NCBI RefSeq assembly: GCF_023516495.1
Contig: NZ_JAMGBC010000001.1
Coordinates: 992,001 to 1,056,000 of the forward strand
DNA length: 64,000 nt
Source of the DNA: Sphingomonas anseongensis
GTDB taxonomy: Bacteria > Pseudomonadota > Alphaproteobacteria > Sphingomonadales > Sphingomonadaceae
Reading direction: 5' to 3'
Numbering within the stretch: position 1 is the stretch's first letter; every line of letters starts with the position of its first letter. This document shows positions 43,020 to 52,962 of this stretch, piece by piece. Under the pieces are notes generated by a model. That model did not search any database and had not been told where the DNA came from. It saw nothing but the letters and a program-made list of their open reading frames with translations. The translations under genes and the position numbers were made by a program.

Positions 43020-43534
43020 TCCTGGTTCGCCTCTTCGCGGGCGTGGCGGCGGGTTTCAACCCAGTCGACGATCGCTCGCCCGCTGGCGTTGAGCAGCGGA
43101 TAGGTGCGCGAGTTGGTCATCCAGGCCGGCCGCTCGGCTTCCGGGCCGTAGATCAGATCGGTGGCGAGGTTAGCGAACAGGAAGAACAACGTCGCAGCAA
43201 GCAGGCCCTTCACGACGCCAAAGCCGCCCCCAAGCCCCCGGTCCACGGGACCAAGCAGCGACCGCCGTGTCTTCCCGCCGATCGATCGCGCAACAAGCTT
43301 CACGAGGATGAAGGTCGGGACGAACAGGAGAGCAAAGGCCAGAACCGACGCGCCCTCCGCGGTACCGACGCTGTGCGCGAGCCCGCCGGAGAGCTGCGTG
43401 TGAAACAGCTTGATCATGGCGATGGCGGCCGCCCAGGCGAGCAGCGACAAGATCTCGTAGACAAAGCCGCGGACGAAGCCGACCGCGCCGCCGCCGACCA
43501 GCAGCAGGATCACGAAGATGTCGAGCGCACTCAC
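43016..43534 (-). CDS. cvpA: CvpA family inner-membrane protein
   Basis: 172 residues from a GTG at 43534 that overlaps the upstream stop as GTGA; an upstream extension of 17 residues is also open. Four membrane helices (ALDIFVILLLVGGGAVGFVR, YEILSLLAWAAAIAMIKLF, VLAFALLFVPTFILVKLVAR, GVVKGLLAATLFFLFANLA) fit the family. CvpA supports envelope resistance and was named for colicin V export. In many alphaproteobacteria it sits between radA and purF; here purF is about 9.4 kb to the right. Confidence 0.92.
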   Translation of the reverse strand: MSALDIFVILLLVGGGAVGFVRGFVYEILSLLAWAAAIAMIKLFHTQLSGGLAHSVGTAEGASVLAFALLFVPTFILVKLVARSIGGKTRRSLLGPVDRGLGGGFGVVKGLLAATLFFLFANLATDLIYGPEAERPAWMTNSRTYPLLNASGRAIVDWVETRRHAREEANQE

Positions 43535-44004
43535 GAACCTGCGGCTAGCGGACTCTTTTCGTGATTGCGAGGAGGCTTGCGCCACAACTGAAGCGAGCGG
43601 ACCGCGGCGGCGACGTCAGCACGTTCGTCGGGCTGGGAGACGATTCGTTCGACCATCCGCCACTTCCGCCGAAGCTTTGACTTGCGCCAGATGTCGGTAA
43701 CCCAGAACTGCCCGGACCAGTCCTCGCCATCCATCGTCGCCTTCATTTCCAGCTGGGTCGCGAAGATCGCCACTCCGCCAATGTCGCGGGCATAGATGTC
43801 GCCGAAGCGATAGGATTTGCAGCGATAGCGGCCGCTCGCGGCCTCGATCCAGCTCCTGTAGTCGAGGATCGTCGCCGGCTTGGATCCGATCACCATGCGG
43901 AAATTGCGCGATGTGAGCGCTTTAAGGGTCTTCATGTCGCCAGTGACCCACGCCCGCATCCAGCGATGCTCCATGGTTTCGATGATCGGGTGAATGTCCG
44001 CCAT
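43531..44004 (-). CDS. NTF2-like (DUF4440/SnoaL) protein
   Basis: 157 residues. The N-terminus IHPIIETMEHRWMRAWVTGD and the following SRNFRMVIGSKPATILDYRS match DUF4440-type NTF2-like folds that form a small pocket. No catalytic residue set is recognisable. It is second in the radA operon, 15 bp after radA, and translationally coupled to cvpA. Confidence 0.85.
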   Translation of the reverse strand: MADIHPIIETMEHRWMRAWVTGDMKTLKALTSRNFRMVIGSKPATILDYRSWIEAASGRYRCKSYRFGDIYARDIGGVAIFATQLEMKATMDGEDWSGQFWVTDIWRKSKLRRKWRMVERIVSQPDERADVAAAVRSLQLWRKPPRNHEKSPLAAGS

Positions 44005-44018
44005 GCTGGGTCCTCAAT

Positions 44019-45386
44019 TCATCGGCCGAGGATTTGGTCCACGAGCGCCCGCAGATTGGCGAAATGGGCCGCGGAAATTCCATCGCCCCCCTTCACCTCC
44101 TTGGGAACCCAAGCCTGCTCGAAACCGAGCTTTGCCGATTCCTTCAGACGCAGCGGCGCGTGCGCGACCGGGCGGATTTCTCCCGACAGCGCAATCTCGC
44201 CGAGGATCACCGCGCCGGAGGGGATGGGCTTCTCCGACAGCGCCGAGACAAGGGCCGCAGCGACCGCGAGATCCGCGGCCGGATCGGTCAGTCGATAGCC
44301 TCCGGCAACGTTCAGATAGACTTCGGTGGTCCCGAAGCTGAGACCGCAGCGCGCCTCGAGCACCGCGAGGATCATCGCCAGCCTCCCGCTGTCCCAACCC
44401 ACCGCCGCCCGCCTGGGGGTTGCACCGCTGGCGAGGCGCACCGTTAGCGCCTGGATTTCGACCAGCACCGGACGCGAGCCTTCCAGCGCGGGGAAGACGC
44501 TCGTGCCGCTGACCGGCTCGCCTCGCTGCGTGAGGAACAGCGCCGACGGATTCGGGACCTCGGTCAGCCCCTCGCTTTCCATCGCGAAGACGCCGATCTC
44601 GTCCGTGCCTCCAAAGCGGTTCTTGAGGGCTCTCAGGATCCGGTACTGGTGGCTTCGCTCCCCCTCGAAGCTGAGCACCGTGTCGACCATATGCTCGAGC
44701 ACTCGCGGCCCGGCGATGGTCCCGTCCTTCGTGACATGCCCGACGAGGGCCACCGCGGCGCCATGCTCCTTGGCGAAGCGCACGAGCTCCTGCGCGCTTG
44801 CTCGAACCTGGCTGACGGTGCCGGGAGCGCCCTCGATCAGGTCGCTGTGCATCGTCTGGATAGAATCGATGACCAGGAGGTCGGGCGCCTCGCCGTCTCC
44901 CAAGGTCGTCAGGATGTCGCGAACCGAGGTCGCCGCCGCCAGCCGGACCGGCGATTTGCCCAGGCCCAGCCGGATCGCGCGCAACCGCACCTGTTCCGCG
45001 GATTCCTCCCCGGAGACATAGACGACGTGGCGGCCGACCTCGGCAAGCTTCGCCCCGATCTGGAGGAGCAAGGTCGACTTGCCGATTCCGGGATCCCCGC
45101 CGACTAGCATCGCGGAACCTGGAACGATCCCTCCGCCGATCGCGCGGTCGAACTCGGCAACGCCGCTGACAATCCTCTCAGGCAGGGCGGCGGGAGCATC
45201 GAGCCCGACCAGGTCGATCCGCCGTCCTCCGCCCTGCAAATTGTGCTTCGCCGCGAAGATGCTCGTCACTTCCGCCGCTTCCTGAACGAGCGTGTTCCAC
45301 TCGGCGCAGTCCGGGCATTGTCCCTGCCAGCGCGGGGTGACCGACCCGCAGGCTTGGCACACATATCGGCTCTTCGCTTTCGCCAT
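44019..45386 (-). CDS. radA: DNA repair protein RadA
   Basis: 455 residues. N-terminal zinc finger CQACGSVTPRWQGQCPDC, RecA-like ATPase with Walker A GGDPGIGKSTLLLQ and the RadA-specific KNRFG motif (ALKNRFGGTDEIG), and a Lon-like C-terminal domain (YLNVAGGYRLTDPAADLAVA). It aids branch migration in recombinational repair. First gene of the leftward radA to Kef operon. Confidence 0.98.
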   Translation of the reverse strand: MAKAKSRYVCQACGSVTPRWQGQCPDCAEWNTLVQEAAEVTSIFAAKHNLQGGGRRIDLVGLDAPAALPERIVSGVAEFDRAIGGGIVPGSAMLVGGDPGIGKSTLLLQIGAKLAEVGRHVVYVSGEESAEQVRLRAIRLGLGKSPVRLAAATSVRDILTTLGDGEAPDLLVIDSIQTMHSDLIEGAPGTVSQVRASAQELVRFAKEHGAAVALVGHVTKDGTIAGPRVLEHMVDTVLSFEGERSHQYRILRALKNRFGGTDEIGVFAMESEGLTEVPNPSALFLTQRGEPVSGTSVFPALEGSRPVLVEIQALTVRLASGATPRRAAVGWDSGRLAMILAVLEARCGLSFGTTEVYLNVAGGYRLTDPAADLAVAAALVSALSEKPIPSGAVILGEIALSGEIRPVAHAPLRLKESAKLGFEQAWVPKEVKGGDGISAAHFANLRALVDQILGR

Positions 45387-45434
45387 CGCTTTCCAGCTTA
45401 GCGAATCCGGATTCCTTGGCTAGGGCGCAGATGG

Positions 45435-46721
45435 ATGACCTGGCTCCCCGAACCGTTCAGGATTCCCGCCTTTCGCGCCTTCTGGCTGGCGCGGCTGACC
45501 GCGACGATCGCGCAGATGGCGATGGTCATCGTCATCGGTTGGCAGGTTTATGACATCGCCCGCCACACGATGGATCCCAAGGCAGCGGCGCTTCGGCTCG
45601 GAATCATCGGGCTGGTCCAGTTCGCGCCCCTGTTTTTCCTGACCCTGGTGACCGGCTGGACCGCCGACCGCGTGGACCGCCGATGGATCGCGCGCGCTTC
45701 GGTGTTTCTGGAGTTGCTGTGCGCCCTCGCCCTCGGATTCTTCGCGTGGACCAACACGACCACGCTCGGCGCACTTTACGTCGTAGCGGCCTTGCTCGGC
45801 GTCGCTCGGGCATTTGCCGGACCGGCGCTGGGGGCGCTGGCTCCGAACCTGGTTCCGCGCAAGATCCTGCCAAACGCCATCGCGCTCTCGTCGATCGCCT
45901 GGCAGAGCGGGGCGATCATGGGGCCGGCGCTCGGCGGCTATCTCTACGCCCTCGCCCCGGTTGCGCCCTATGCCGGAAGCGCGTTGCTGTTCATTGTCTC
46001 GCTCATCGGGCTGTTCGCGATCCCGAAGGTCGAAAGCGTTCGGGCGGCCGCGACCATGCACCCGTGGCAGCAGATGATCGAAGGGCTTCGCTACGTTCGC
46101 CACAATCGGCTCGTGCTCGGAGCAATCAGCCTCGACCTCTTCGCGGTGCTTCTGGGCGGAGCGACGGCGATGCTTCCGGTCTACGCCCGCGACGTCCTTC
46201 ACGCCGGGCCGGCAGGGCTTGGGCACTTGCGTGCAGCGCCGGCGGTCGGGGCGACCCTCACGGCGGCCTATTTCGCGTTTCGCCCGCTCAAGTCCGAAGT
46301 GGGCCTGAAGATGCTGGGCGCCGTCGGATTGTTCGGAGTCGCTACGATCATCTTCGGCCTGTCGACGTCGATGCCGGTCTCGCTCGCCTGCCTGACCGTG
46401 CTCGGAGCCGCCGACATGTTCTCGGTCTATGTTCGCCAGTCGCTGATCCAGCTCTACACGCCAGACGAGATGCGTGGCCGAGTGGGCGCCGTCTCGTCGC
46501 TCTTCATCTCCGCGTCCAACGAGCTGGGCGAGGCCGAATCCGGTTTCCTGGCGGCCCTGATCGGCCCGGTCGCGGCCGTCGTCGCCGGCGGCGTCGGAGC
46601 GATCCTGGTCGTCGGGATCTGGGCGCGGCGCTTTCCCGAGCTTCGGCTCGCGAAAAGCTTCGACCCTCCCGACCTTCCCGGCGCCCCGGAGCAGGAACGG
46701 GCAGGCCGAAAACCGCTTTAG
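45435..46721 (+). CDS. MFS transporter (EntS-like group)
   Basis: 428 residues with about 12 membrane helices. The N-terminal IPAFRAFWLARLTATIAQMA and the loop TGWTADRVDRRWIARASVFL, which carries the MFS motif A (GxxaDRxdRR), fit the MFS_3 group that includes the enterobactin exporter EntS. VRQSLIQLYTPDEMRGRVGA is the second-half copy of motif A. The substrate is unknown. It diverges from radA and has no obvious partner genes. Confidence 0.9.
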   Translation: MTWLPEPFRIPAFRAFWLARLTATIAQMAMVIVIGWQVYDIARHTMDPKAAALRLGIIGLVQFAPLFFLTLVTGWTADRVDRRWIARASVFLELLCALALGFFAWTNTTTLGALYVVAALLGVARAFAGPALGALAPNLVPRKILPNAIALSSIAWQSGAIMGPALGGYLYALAPVAPYAGSALLFIVSLIGLFAIPKVESVRAAATMHPWQQMIEGLRYVRHNRLVLGAISLDLFAVLLGGATAMLPVYARDVLHAGPAGLGHLRAAPAVGATLTAAYFAFRPLKSEVGLKMLGAVGLFGVATIIFGLSTSMPVSLACLTVLGAADMFSVYVRQSLIQLYTPDEMRGRVGAVSSLFISASNELGEAESGFLAALIGPVAAVVAGGVGAILVVGIWARRFPELRLAKSFDPPDLPGAPEQERAGRKPL

Positions 46722-46843
46722 CCTCACCACTTTGGCGAAAACGCTAACAAGCCGGTTACCTTGTTTGTTCGCCGCGGCTTTAACTCCCGGCAGTCTAAGT
46801 CACGCCGAGTGCGGACCCAATCGGTTCCGCAGTGGGGCATTTG

Positions 46844-49534
46844 ATGTCGAGATCGCGTTTTGCGCAGGCGGTAAGCGGATCGTCGGAGAGCCCCGACCGC
46901 GCGTCGGTGCGCGAAGCCTTGTGGTTCGACATCGAAGCGGCTGAAACGACCGGCGACGAATCGCTTTCCGAAGCGCGCGGTGCCTCGTTCGACCATACCG
47001 CCTTCCTCCTCGGTGCGACGCACTTGCTTTTGGGGATCGCCTGTCTTGCGCGGCACCCGGCGCTAATGACGGCAACGCTGTTCGCCAATCCGTTGCTCCC
47101 GCTGGGGCTTCTCGTCTCGCTCGATGGAATTGCGGCACTGGCGCTGCAACGGCGCCGCAACATCGAACTTGCGCCGCACTCGCTTTCCCGAGCCATGTGC
47201 ATCTACATTGCGGCCGTTGGGACGTTGTGGACCTTGTTCGGCTTGTCGGTGATCACGTCGATTACCGCCCCCGCCCCGGTCGTTTCCGCCTCCATTTGCG
47301 CCGGAATCGCAATGATGGCGGTGGTCGCGATCGCCTCGCCGCCGGTATCCGTCATCAGCGCATTTGCTGCGACCGCGGGATCCGCGCTGTTCGCAGCCTC
47401 GCCGCTCGTTCCGATCGGGGTGGCGATCCTGTCTTTCTTCCTGGTCGCCTACAGCGTTGCCGTCGCCCGGACGAACATTGCTGCAGGAAGGCGACGGCTG
47501 AATCTCGACGCGGAGGCCCGAAAGGCGCTCACGTTCGTCGACGAGTTCGAAAACAGCGGGCGCGGCTGGTTCTGGGAGACTAACGCCGAGGGCACGCTCT
47601 CCTACGTGTCGCAGCAGCTTGCCGACGACTTCAAATGCGAGCCAGCCGAACTGCTCGGCCGGCAGTTCACGGATTTGCTGTCGGTGGACACCGCCTCGGA
47701 CGGAGCGATGGAAGAGGGCAAGACCCTCGGCTTCCACCTCTCGGCGCGCTTTCCATTCTCCGACGTGATCGTCCGCGCAGGAAGCGAGCATGACGTCCAC
47801 TGGTCTCTGTCCGGAAACCCGGTATTTGACGAGCGCGGGCGTTTCCTCGGCTTCCGCGGAATCGGCACCGACCTTACCGAGCAGCGCCGCACCGAGCAGG
47901 AAATCTCCAGGCTCGCCCGCTTCGACTCGCTCACGGGCCTGCCCAACCGCGCGATGATGCGCCAAACGCTTGAGGAAGGGCTTCGCAACGCAACTCACCG
48001 GCAGAAGGGCTGCGGCCTCTTCCTGATCGATCTCGACCGCTTCAAGAACGTCAACGACACGCTTGGCCATCCCATCGGCGACGCCCTGCTCCGCCAGGTT
48101 GCCGAGCGACTCAAGTCGGTGATGGGCGAGCATGGCCAGGTCGGCCGGCTGGGAGGCGACGAGTTCAAGGCGGTTCTTCCCGGAACGGTCGATATCGGCC
48201 TCCTCGAATCCCTGGCGCGGACCCTGATCGAGCAGGTTTCCCGTCCCTACGTCATCGAAGGGCACCGGATTCTGATCGGGGCATCACTGGGCATCGCGAT
48301 TGGCGACCCGGGCCGCGCCTGCGCCGACAGCCTGATCCGCAACGCCGACCTTGCCCTCTATGCCGCAAAGGCCGCCGGCCGCGGCAAGCACTGCTTCTAC
48401 GAGCCGTCGATGCACAGCGAGGCCGCCGACCGCCAGCTGCTTGAAAACGACCTGAGGCAGGCCATCGACCGGGGCGAGCTCAACGTCGTCTACCAGCCGA
48501 TCGTTCGAGCCTCGACGGAGGAAATCTCAGGCTTCGAATCTCTGGTCCGCTGGACCCACCCGGTGCGCGGCGCCATCTCGCCGGAAAAGTTCATTCCGCT
48601 TGCCGAGGAATGCGGCCTGATCGGCCAGATCGGGCAATGGGTCCTCGAAACGGCACTGAAGGAAGCGGCCAACTGGCCGGATCACGTGCGGATCGCGGTC
48701 AATCTTTCGCCGATCCAGTTCAACGATCCGGCGGTGGTCGACGCGATTGCGAAGGCCATCGACGAGTCCGGCGTGAAGCCTGCCCAGGTCGAGCTGGAAA
48801 TCACCGAAGGGGTGTTCCTTGCCGACAGCGATCATACCGAAGACACGTTCGCGAGGCTGAAGAAGCTCGGCGTCCGCCTCGCTCTGGACGATTTCGGCAC
48901 CGGCTATTCGTCGCTCGGCTATTTGAAGAAGGCGCCGTTCGACAAGATCAAGATCGATCAGAGCTTCGTCCGCGGGGCAGCCGCGCCGAGCAGCCGCAAC
49001 ACCGCGATCATCCGCGCCATCGTCAGCCTGGCCGAGAGCCTGGAGATGGAAACCTGCGCCGAAGGCGTGGAGACTCACGACGACCTCGCGCTCATTCGCG
49101 AGCTCGGCTGCAGCCACGTGCAGGGCTATATCTTCGGCCGCCCGGCCGCAGCAGACCAAGCGCGGGCGCTCGCCAACCGTTCGCGCGTCGAAGCCGCCGG
49201 CTTCCAGTGCATGCGCGAGCCGCGGCATCGCCTGATGCGCCGCGCCACCGCCATGATCGGCGGTTTCGAGGAGGAGATCAGGCTCCGCAACATATCGGTC
49301 ACTGGAGCGCTGATCGAATGCCGGCGTCCGCTAACCCCGGACACCCAGCTCAGGATCAATATCGTCGGAGTCGGTCCGGTGACGGGAATCGTGAAGTGGG
49401 CCGGCAACGGCAAGGCCGGCATTCAGTTCGACCACGAGTTCGAGCTTTCGCGACTGGCGCCCAAGAAAGAGAAGGTCAACGAAGTGACCATGCTTCGTCC
49501 CTGGTACATCGAACCGCGCGCGGCGGAGGGCTGA
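46844..49534 (+). CDS. Membrane-bound PAS-GGDEF-EAL-PilZ cyclic-di-GMP regulator
   Basis: 896 residues from the ATG at 46844; a GTG at 46832 would add four residues. Layout: several membrane helices (residues about 50-200), a PAS domain (about 230-350, GRGWFWETNAEGTLSYVSQQ), a GGDEF domain with an intact GGDEF motif near residue 436, and an EAL domain from about residue 545. The EAL signature reads ESL (SGFESLVRW); other EAL residues (NLSPIQFND, EITEGVF, DDFGTGYSSL) are present. A C-terminal PilZ domain from about residue 795 has RHRLMRRATAM and NISVTGALIEC, the cyclic-di-GMP-binding pattern. It can in principle make, break and sense the signal in one protein. Confidence 0.93.
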   Translation: MSRSRFAQAVSGSSESPDRASVREALWFDIEAAETTGDESLSEARGASFDHTAFLLGATHLLLGIACLARHPALMTATLFANPLLPLGLLVSLDGIAALALQRRRNIELAPHSLSRAMCIYIAAVGTLWTLFGLSVITSITAPAPVVSASICAGIAMMAVVAIASPPVSVISAFAATAGSALFAASPLVPIGVAILSFFLVAYSVAVARTNIAAGRRRLNLDAEARKALTFVDEFENSGRGWFWETNAEGTLSYVSQQLADDFKCEPAELLGRQFTDLLSVDTASDGAMEEGKTLGFHLSARFPFSDVIVRAGSEHDVHWSLSGNPVFDERGRFLGFRGIGTDLTEQRRTEQEISRLARFDSLTGLPNRAMMRQTLEEGLRNATHRQKGCGLFLIDLDRFKNVNDTLGHPIGDALLRQVAERLKSVMGEHGQVGRLGGDEFKAVLPGTVDIGLLESLARTLIEQVSRPYVIEGHRILIGASLGIAIGDPGRACADSLIRNADLALYAAKAAGRGKHCFYEPSMHSEAADRQLLENDLRQAIDRGELNVVYQPIVRASTEEISGFESLVRWTHPVRGAISPEKFIPLAEECGLIGQIGQWVLETALKEAANWPDHVRIAVNLSPIQFNDPAVVDAIAKAIDESGVKPAQVELEITEGVFLADSDHTEDTFARLKKLGVRLALDDFGTGYSSLGYLKKAPFDKIKIDQSFVRGAAAPSSRNTAIIRAIVSLAESLEMETCAEGVETHDDLALIRELGCSHVQGYIFGRPAAADQARALANRSRVEAAGFQCMREPRHRLMRRATAMIGGFEEEIRLRNISVTGALIECRRPLTPDTQLRINIVGVGPVTGIVKWAGNGKAGIQFDHEFELSRLAPKKEKVNEVTMLRPWYIEPRAAEG

Positions 49535-49579
49535 CCGCAAGCGATTGCATGACCGACGCCGCCGGAGCAAAGCTTCGGC

Positions 49580-50317
49580 ATGAAGATCATCGGCAGCTTC
49601 GTCAGCCCCTATGTCCGCAAGGTGCTGGCGTGCATGAATCTCAAGGGCCTCAGCTATGAGGTCGACCCGATCACGCCCTTCTTCGGCAATGACGAGTTTG
49701 AGCGCCTGAGCCCGCTCAGGCGAATCCCGGTGCTGGTCGACGGCGAGGTGAGCCTCAGCGATTCCTCGGTCATCTGCGCTTATCTGGACGAGGTCTACGG
49801 CGGCCATCCGCTCCTCCCTTCGGATCCCACGCAACGCGCCCGCGCCCGCTGGTTGGAGGAATATGCCGATACAAGGCTCGGCGACCTGTTCATCTGGGGG
49901 CTGTTCTATCAGAAGGTGGTCCGGCCGGCGGTCTGGGGCGAGGCGCCCGACGAAGAGCGGACCGCAAGGACGCTCAACGAGGGCCTGCCGCGCGAGCTCA
50001 ACTATCTGGAGAACCAGCTTCCCTCACAAGGCTTCCTGTTCGGCGAGATCGGGCTTGCCGACATTTCCATCGCCACCTTCTTCCGCAACGGGGCCTATGC
50101 CGGTTTCGACGTCGATGAGGGTCGCTGGCCCAGGACCGCGGCCTTCGTCGCTCGAACGCTCGAGCATGACTGCGTCGCTTCGCTCCTGCCCTTCGAGGAC
50201 GTCCAGCGAAGCTCCGACATCAGGCACCGCCGGCAGGCCCTGCTCGACAGCGGAGCGCCATTGACCAGGGAGACACTGGGCACTCGCGAGCCGAAGCGCG
50301 GAATGATGCCGCTCTAG
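49580..50317 (+). CDS. Glutathione S-transferase family protein
   Basis: 245 residues. N-terminal thioredoxin-like domain (IGSFVSPYVRKVLACMNLKG, then RIPVLVDGEVSLSDSSVICA with the cis-Pro and Ser contacts to glutathione). Helical C-terminal domain with FLFGEIGLADISIATFFRN. The substrate is unknown. It follows the cyclic-di-GMP regulator gene by 45 bp and ends before a bidirectional terminator. Confidence 0.92.
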   Translation: MKIIGSFVSPYVRKVLACMNLKGLSYEVDPITPFFGNDEFERLSPLRRIPVLVDGEVSLSDSSVICAYLDEVYGGHPLLPSDPTQRARARWLEEYADTRLGDLFIWGLFYQKVVRPAVWGEAPDEERTARTLNEGLPRELNYLENQLPSQGFLFGEIGLADISIATFFRNGAYAGFDVDEGRWPRTAAFVARTLEHDCVASLLPFEDVQRSSDIRHRRQALLDSGAPLTRETLGTREPKRGMMPL

Positions 50318-50320
50318 GCA

Positions 50321-50353
50321 AAAAAAGAAGCGCCGGGGCTGGCCCGGCGCTTC
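50321..50353. terminator. Terminator between GST and a leftward secreted-protein gene
   Basis: An 11-bp perfect stem (GAAGCGCCGGG / CCCGGCGCTTC) with a 5-nt loop carries seven A residues on its left, which give a T-run on the minus strand. It is a strong terminator for the gene at 50376-50867 and a weaker one for the GST gene. Confidence 0.88.
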
Positions 50354-50375
50354 CACTTTCGCTTCTGTCGTCAGC

Positions 50376-50867
50376 TTAGCGGCGGATCACGTCGACATCG
50401 CGGACATAGCCATTGTAGTCGACATCGCACTTGAACGAGAGGTCAGGCTGATAGGAATAGCCGACCGCTCCGTAGGCGCCCAGACCGTAGGGGTTGTACG
50501 CAGCACGGCCGGTCGTCGCGAGACCGCGAACGCGAATAAAGCTCCGGTCCGGGGTGACGCGGGTCACCGAAAGCACTCGAGCGCTGGTGCCCGAAAGGCC
50601 GAACAGCGAAGTGATGATGCTGCTAAGTCCAGTGCGGGTGTACAGACGGTTCTGGACAGCCGCAGTGCACTGCTGCGCAGCAGCCTGCGTGTTCACCGCG
50701 CCATAGGTCGTGGCGTAAGGACTGTAGGTCCGATACGGGCTGTAGGTGTTGTAGCCGTAGGGCGACGGAGCAGCGTAGCCGTACGGATACTGCGCAGCCG
50801 CAGGGGCGGCCGTCGCGAGCGCGGCAACACTTGCAGCACCGGCAAGCAGTTTGGTCATGATTGTCAT
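50376..50867 (-). CDS. Exported Tyr-rich protein of unknown function
   Basis: 163 residues with a signal peptide (MTIMTKLLAGAASVAALATA) and a Tyr/Pro-rich stretch (QYPYGYAAPSPYGYNTYSPY) after the cleavage site. The C-terminal half (TSARVLSVTRVTPDRSFIRV ... FKCDVDYNGYVRDVDVIRR) looks like a small folded domain with two Cys residues. It resembles secreted proteins common in sphingomonads. No function is known. GGAAGG precedes the first ATG. Confidence 0.85.
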   Translation of the reverse strand: MTIMTKLLAGAASVAALATAAPAAAQYPYGYAAPSPYGYNTYSPYRTYSPYATTYGAVNTQAAAQQCTAAVQNRLYTRTGLSSIITSLFGLSGTSARVLSVTRVTPDRSFIRVRGLATTGRAAYNPYGLGAYGAVGYSYQPDLSFKCDVDYNGYVRDVDVIRR

Positions 50868-51011
50868 GATCGAATCCTTCCGTGACGATTAGTCTTCGAA
50901 AGAAAAACGATCAGGGCCTCAGGGTTGTCCCGCAGTTTGCCGCCGAAACGAGGCAAACCGTCGCCGAGTCGTGAACTGTCGGTGAACCGACTGATTTAAC
51001 TAGTTGAAATA

Positions 51012-51038
51012 TAAGACTATTAGTTAACACAAGTCTTA
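51012..51038. repeat. Inverted repeat across the acyl-CoA dehydrogenase stop
   Basis: TAAGACT (51012-51018) and AGTCTTA (51032-51038) form a 7-bp stem around an AT-rich 13-nt loop, including the gene's stop codon (51036-51038). It is in one of the few AT-rich patches of the window (about 50990-51040). A weak terminator or the start of the neighbouring promoter are both possible. Confidence 0.35.
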
Positions 51039-52832
51039 GAATACGTGCTCCGGGATAGCCATAACGGCTTCCGCGCCCGCCTCGATCTTGTGGCGCAGCC
51101 CCGGCCCTTCCGGAAGCTCGCGCTGGGCGTAGAATCGGGCGGTGGCGAGCTTCGCCTCATGGAACTGACGGTCGGCGCTTCCCTCGGCGAGGAGCTTCGA
51201 AGAGACGGCCGCCATCTTCATCCACATCCAGCCGAGCGTCACCAGCCCCATCAGTTCCATATAGGGGTAAGCCCCGGCGCCGGCATTGTTGGGGTCCTGC
51301 ATTCCGTTCTGCGCCAGCCACATGGTTGCCGACTGAAGGTCGCCAAGCGCGGGTTCCAACGCGGCCGCGACGCCCGCAGGGTCTCCGGCCGCCTTGGCCT
51401 CGGCGATCTCGCGGCCGACCTGCTCCAGGAAGGTGCGGATGGCGCGACCGCCGTCCTTGGGCAGCTTGCGCCCGACAAGGTCCATCGCCTGGATTCCGTT
51501 GGTGCCCTCGTAAATCTGGGCGATCCTCGCATCCCGGACGAATTGCTCCATCCCGTGCTCGCGGATGTACCCGTGACCACCGAAGACCTGCTGTGCAAGG
51601 ACGGCCGCCTCGAAGCCCTTGTCGGTGCAATAGCCCTTGATGACCGGGGTGATGAGCCCGAGCAGATCCTCCGCGGTTTGGCGCTCCTGCTCGTCGGGCG
51701 AGCGGCGCATCAGGTCGACCTGCAGCGAGCCCCACAGCACCAGCGCCCGCGCGGCCTCGTTCCACGCGCGCATCTGCATCAGCATCCGGCGGACGTCGGG
51801 GTGGACGAAGAGCGTGTCGGCCTTGGCGTTCGGGTCCCGATCGCTTTCCTTCAGCGCCCGCCCCTGCCGGCGGTCGCGGGCATATTGGACTGCATTCTGG
51901 TAGGCGACCTCGCCTTGCGCCATGCCCTGAAGGCCGACGCCCAGACGAGCGGCGTTCATCATGATGAACATCGCCTGGAGGCCCTTTTCCGGCTCTCCGA
52001 CCAGCCAGCCCTTGGCGCCGTCATAGTTCATCACGCAGGTGGCGTTGCCATGGATTCCCATCTTCTTCTCGAGCGCTCCGCAGCCGAGGCTGTTGCGCTC
52101 TCCGAGCGAGCCGTCCTCGTTGACCAGGAACTTCGGCACGACGAACAGCGAGATCCCCTTCACATTGTCGGGCGCACCCGCCCGTTTCGCGAGGACGAGG
52201 TGGATTATGTTCTCGGTGAGGTCGTGATCGCCCGACGAGATGAAGATCTTGGTGCCGGTGATCGAGTAGCTGCCGTCGTCATTGGGGTCGGCCTTGGTTT
52301 TCAACAGGCCGAGGTCGGTGCCGCAATGCGGCTCCGTCAGGTTCATCGTCCCTGTCCATTCGCCAGTCACCATCTTGGGCAGGTAGGTCCGCTTCTGCTC
52401 GTCGGTGCCCTTGATCATCAGGGCCGCGATCGCGCCGGACGTGAGGCCCTGGTACATCTCGAAGCTATGGTTCGCGGAAAGGATATATTCGCCGATCGCC
52501 GTTCCGATGACCTGCGGAAGCCCCTGCCCGCCCCATTCTTCCGGAGCGGTGAGCGTCGGCCAGCCCGCTTCGCGGAACTGGTCATAGGCTTTCTTGAACC
52601 CCGGAGGCGTGGTGACGGAACCGTCGTCGTTGCGCTTGCAGCCGACCTCGTCCCCGACCTTGTTCAGCGGCTGCAGGACCTCGGCCGCGAACTTGCCCGC
52701 TTCCTCCAGGATCGCTTCGACCACGTCCGGAGTCGCGTTGGAAAAGCCCGGAAGGTTGGAATAGCGCTGCATCTGCAGGACATCGTCCAGGACGTAGAGG
52801 GTGTCTTTGACCGGCGCGGCATAGGTCGGCAT
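51036..52832 (-). CDS. Acyl-CoA dehydrogenase (long form with C-terminal extra domain)
   Basis: 598 residues from the ATG at 52832, after AAGGAA. Segments [20 protein letters not shown] and [20 protein letters not shown] bind FAD and substrate. The catalytic-base region is [19 protein letters not shown]. At about 600 residues with the C-terminal extension ([20 protein letters not shown]) it belongs to the group that includes the methylmercaptopropionyl-CoA dehydrogenases. The natural acyl chain cannot be told. It diverges from purF. Confidence 0.94.
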   Translation of the reverse strand: MPTYAAPVKDTLYVLDDVLQMQRYSNLPGFSNATPDVVEAILEEAGKFAAEVLQPLNKVGDEVGCKRNDDGSVTTPPGFKKAYDQFREAGWPTLTAPEEWGGQGLPQVIGTAIGEYILSANHSFEMYQGLTSGAIAALMIKGTDEQKRTYLPKMVTGEWTGTMNLTEPHCGTDLGLLKTKADPNDDGSYSITGTKIFISSGDHDLTENIIHLVLAKRAGAPDNVKGISLFVVPKFLVNEDGSLGERNSLGCGALEKKMGIHGNATCVMNYDGAKGWLVGEPEKGLQAMFIMMNAARLGVGLQGMAQGEVAYQNAVQYARDRRQGRALKESDRDPNAKADTLFVHPDVRRMLMQMRAWNEAARALVLWGSLQVDLMRRSPDEQERQTAEDLLGLITPVIKGYCTDKGFEAAVLAQQVFGGHGYIREHGMEQFVRDARIAQIYEGTNGIQAMDLVGRKLPKDGGRAIRTFLEQVGREIAEAKAAGDPAGVAAALEPALGDLQSATMWLAQNGMQDPNNAGAGAYPYMELMGLVTLGWMWMKMAAVSSKLLAEGSADRQFHEAKLATARFYAQRELPEGPGLRHKIEAGAEAVMAIPEHVF

Positions 52833-52962
52833 GGGCAAGTTTCCTTCTGAAACCCGACGTACCGTGGCCCAGCAGCGACGGGTCTTCAAGTCCGGTTCAT
52901 CGCGGGGGCGACAAATGCGCAAGCCATCCCTATATGAGCGGGCCAGCAGCAGTGGGCGGGAC

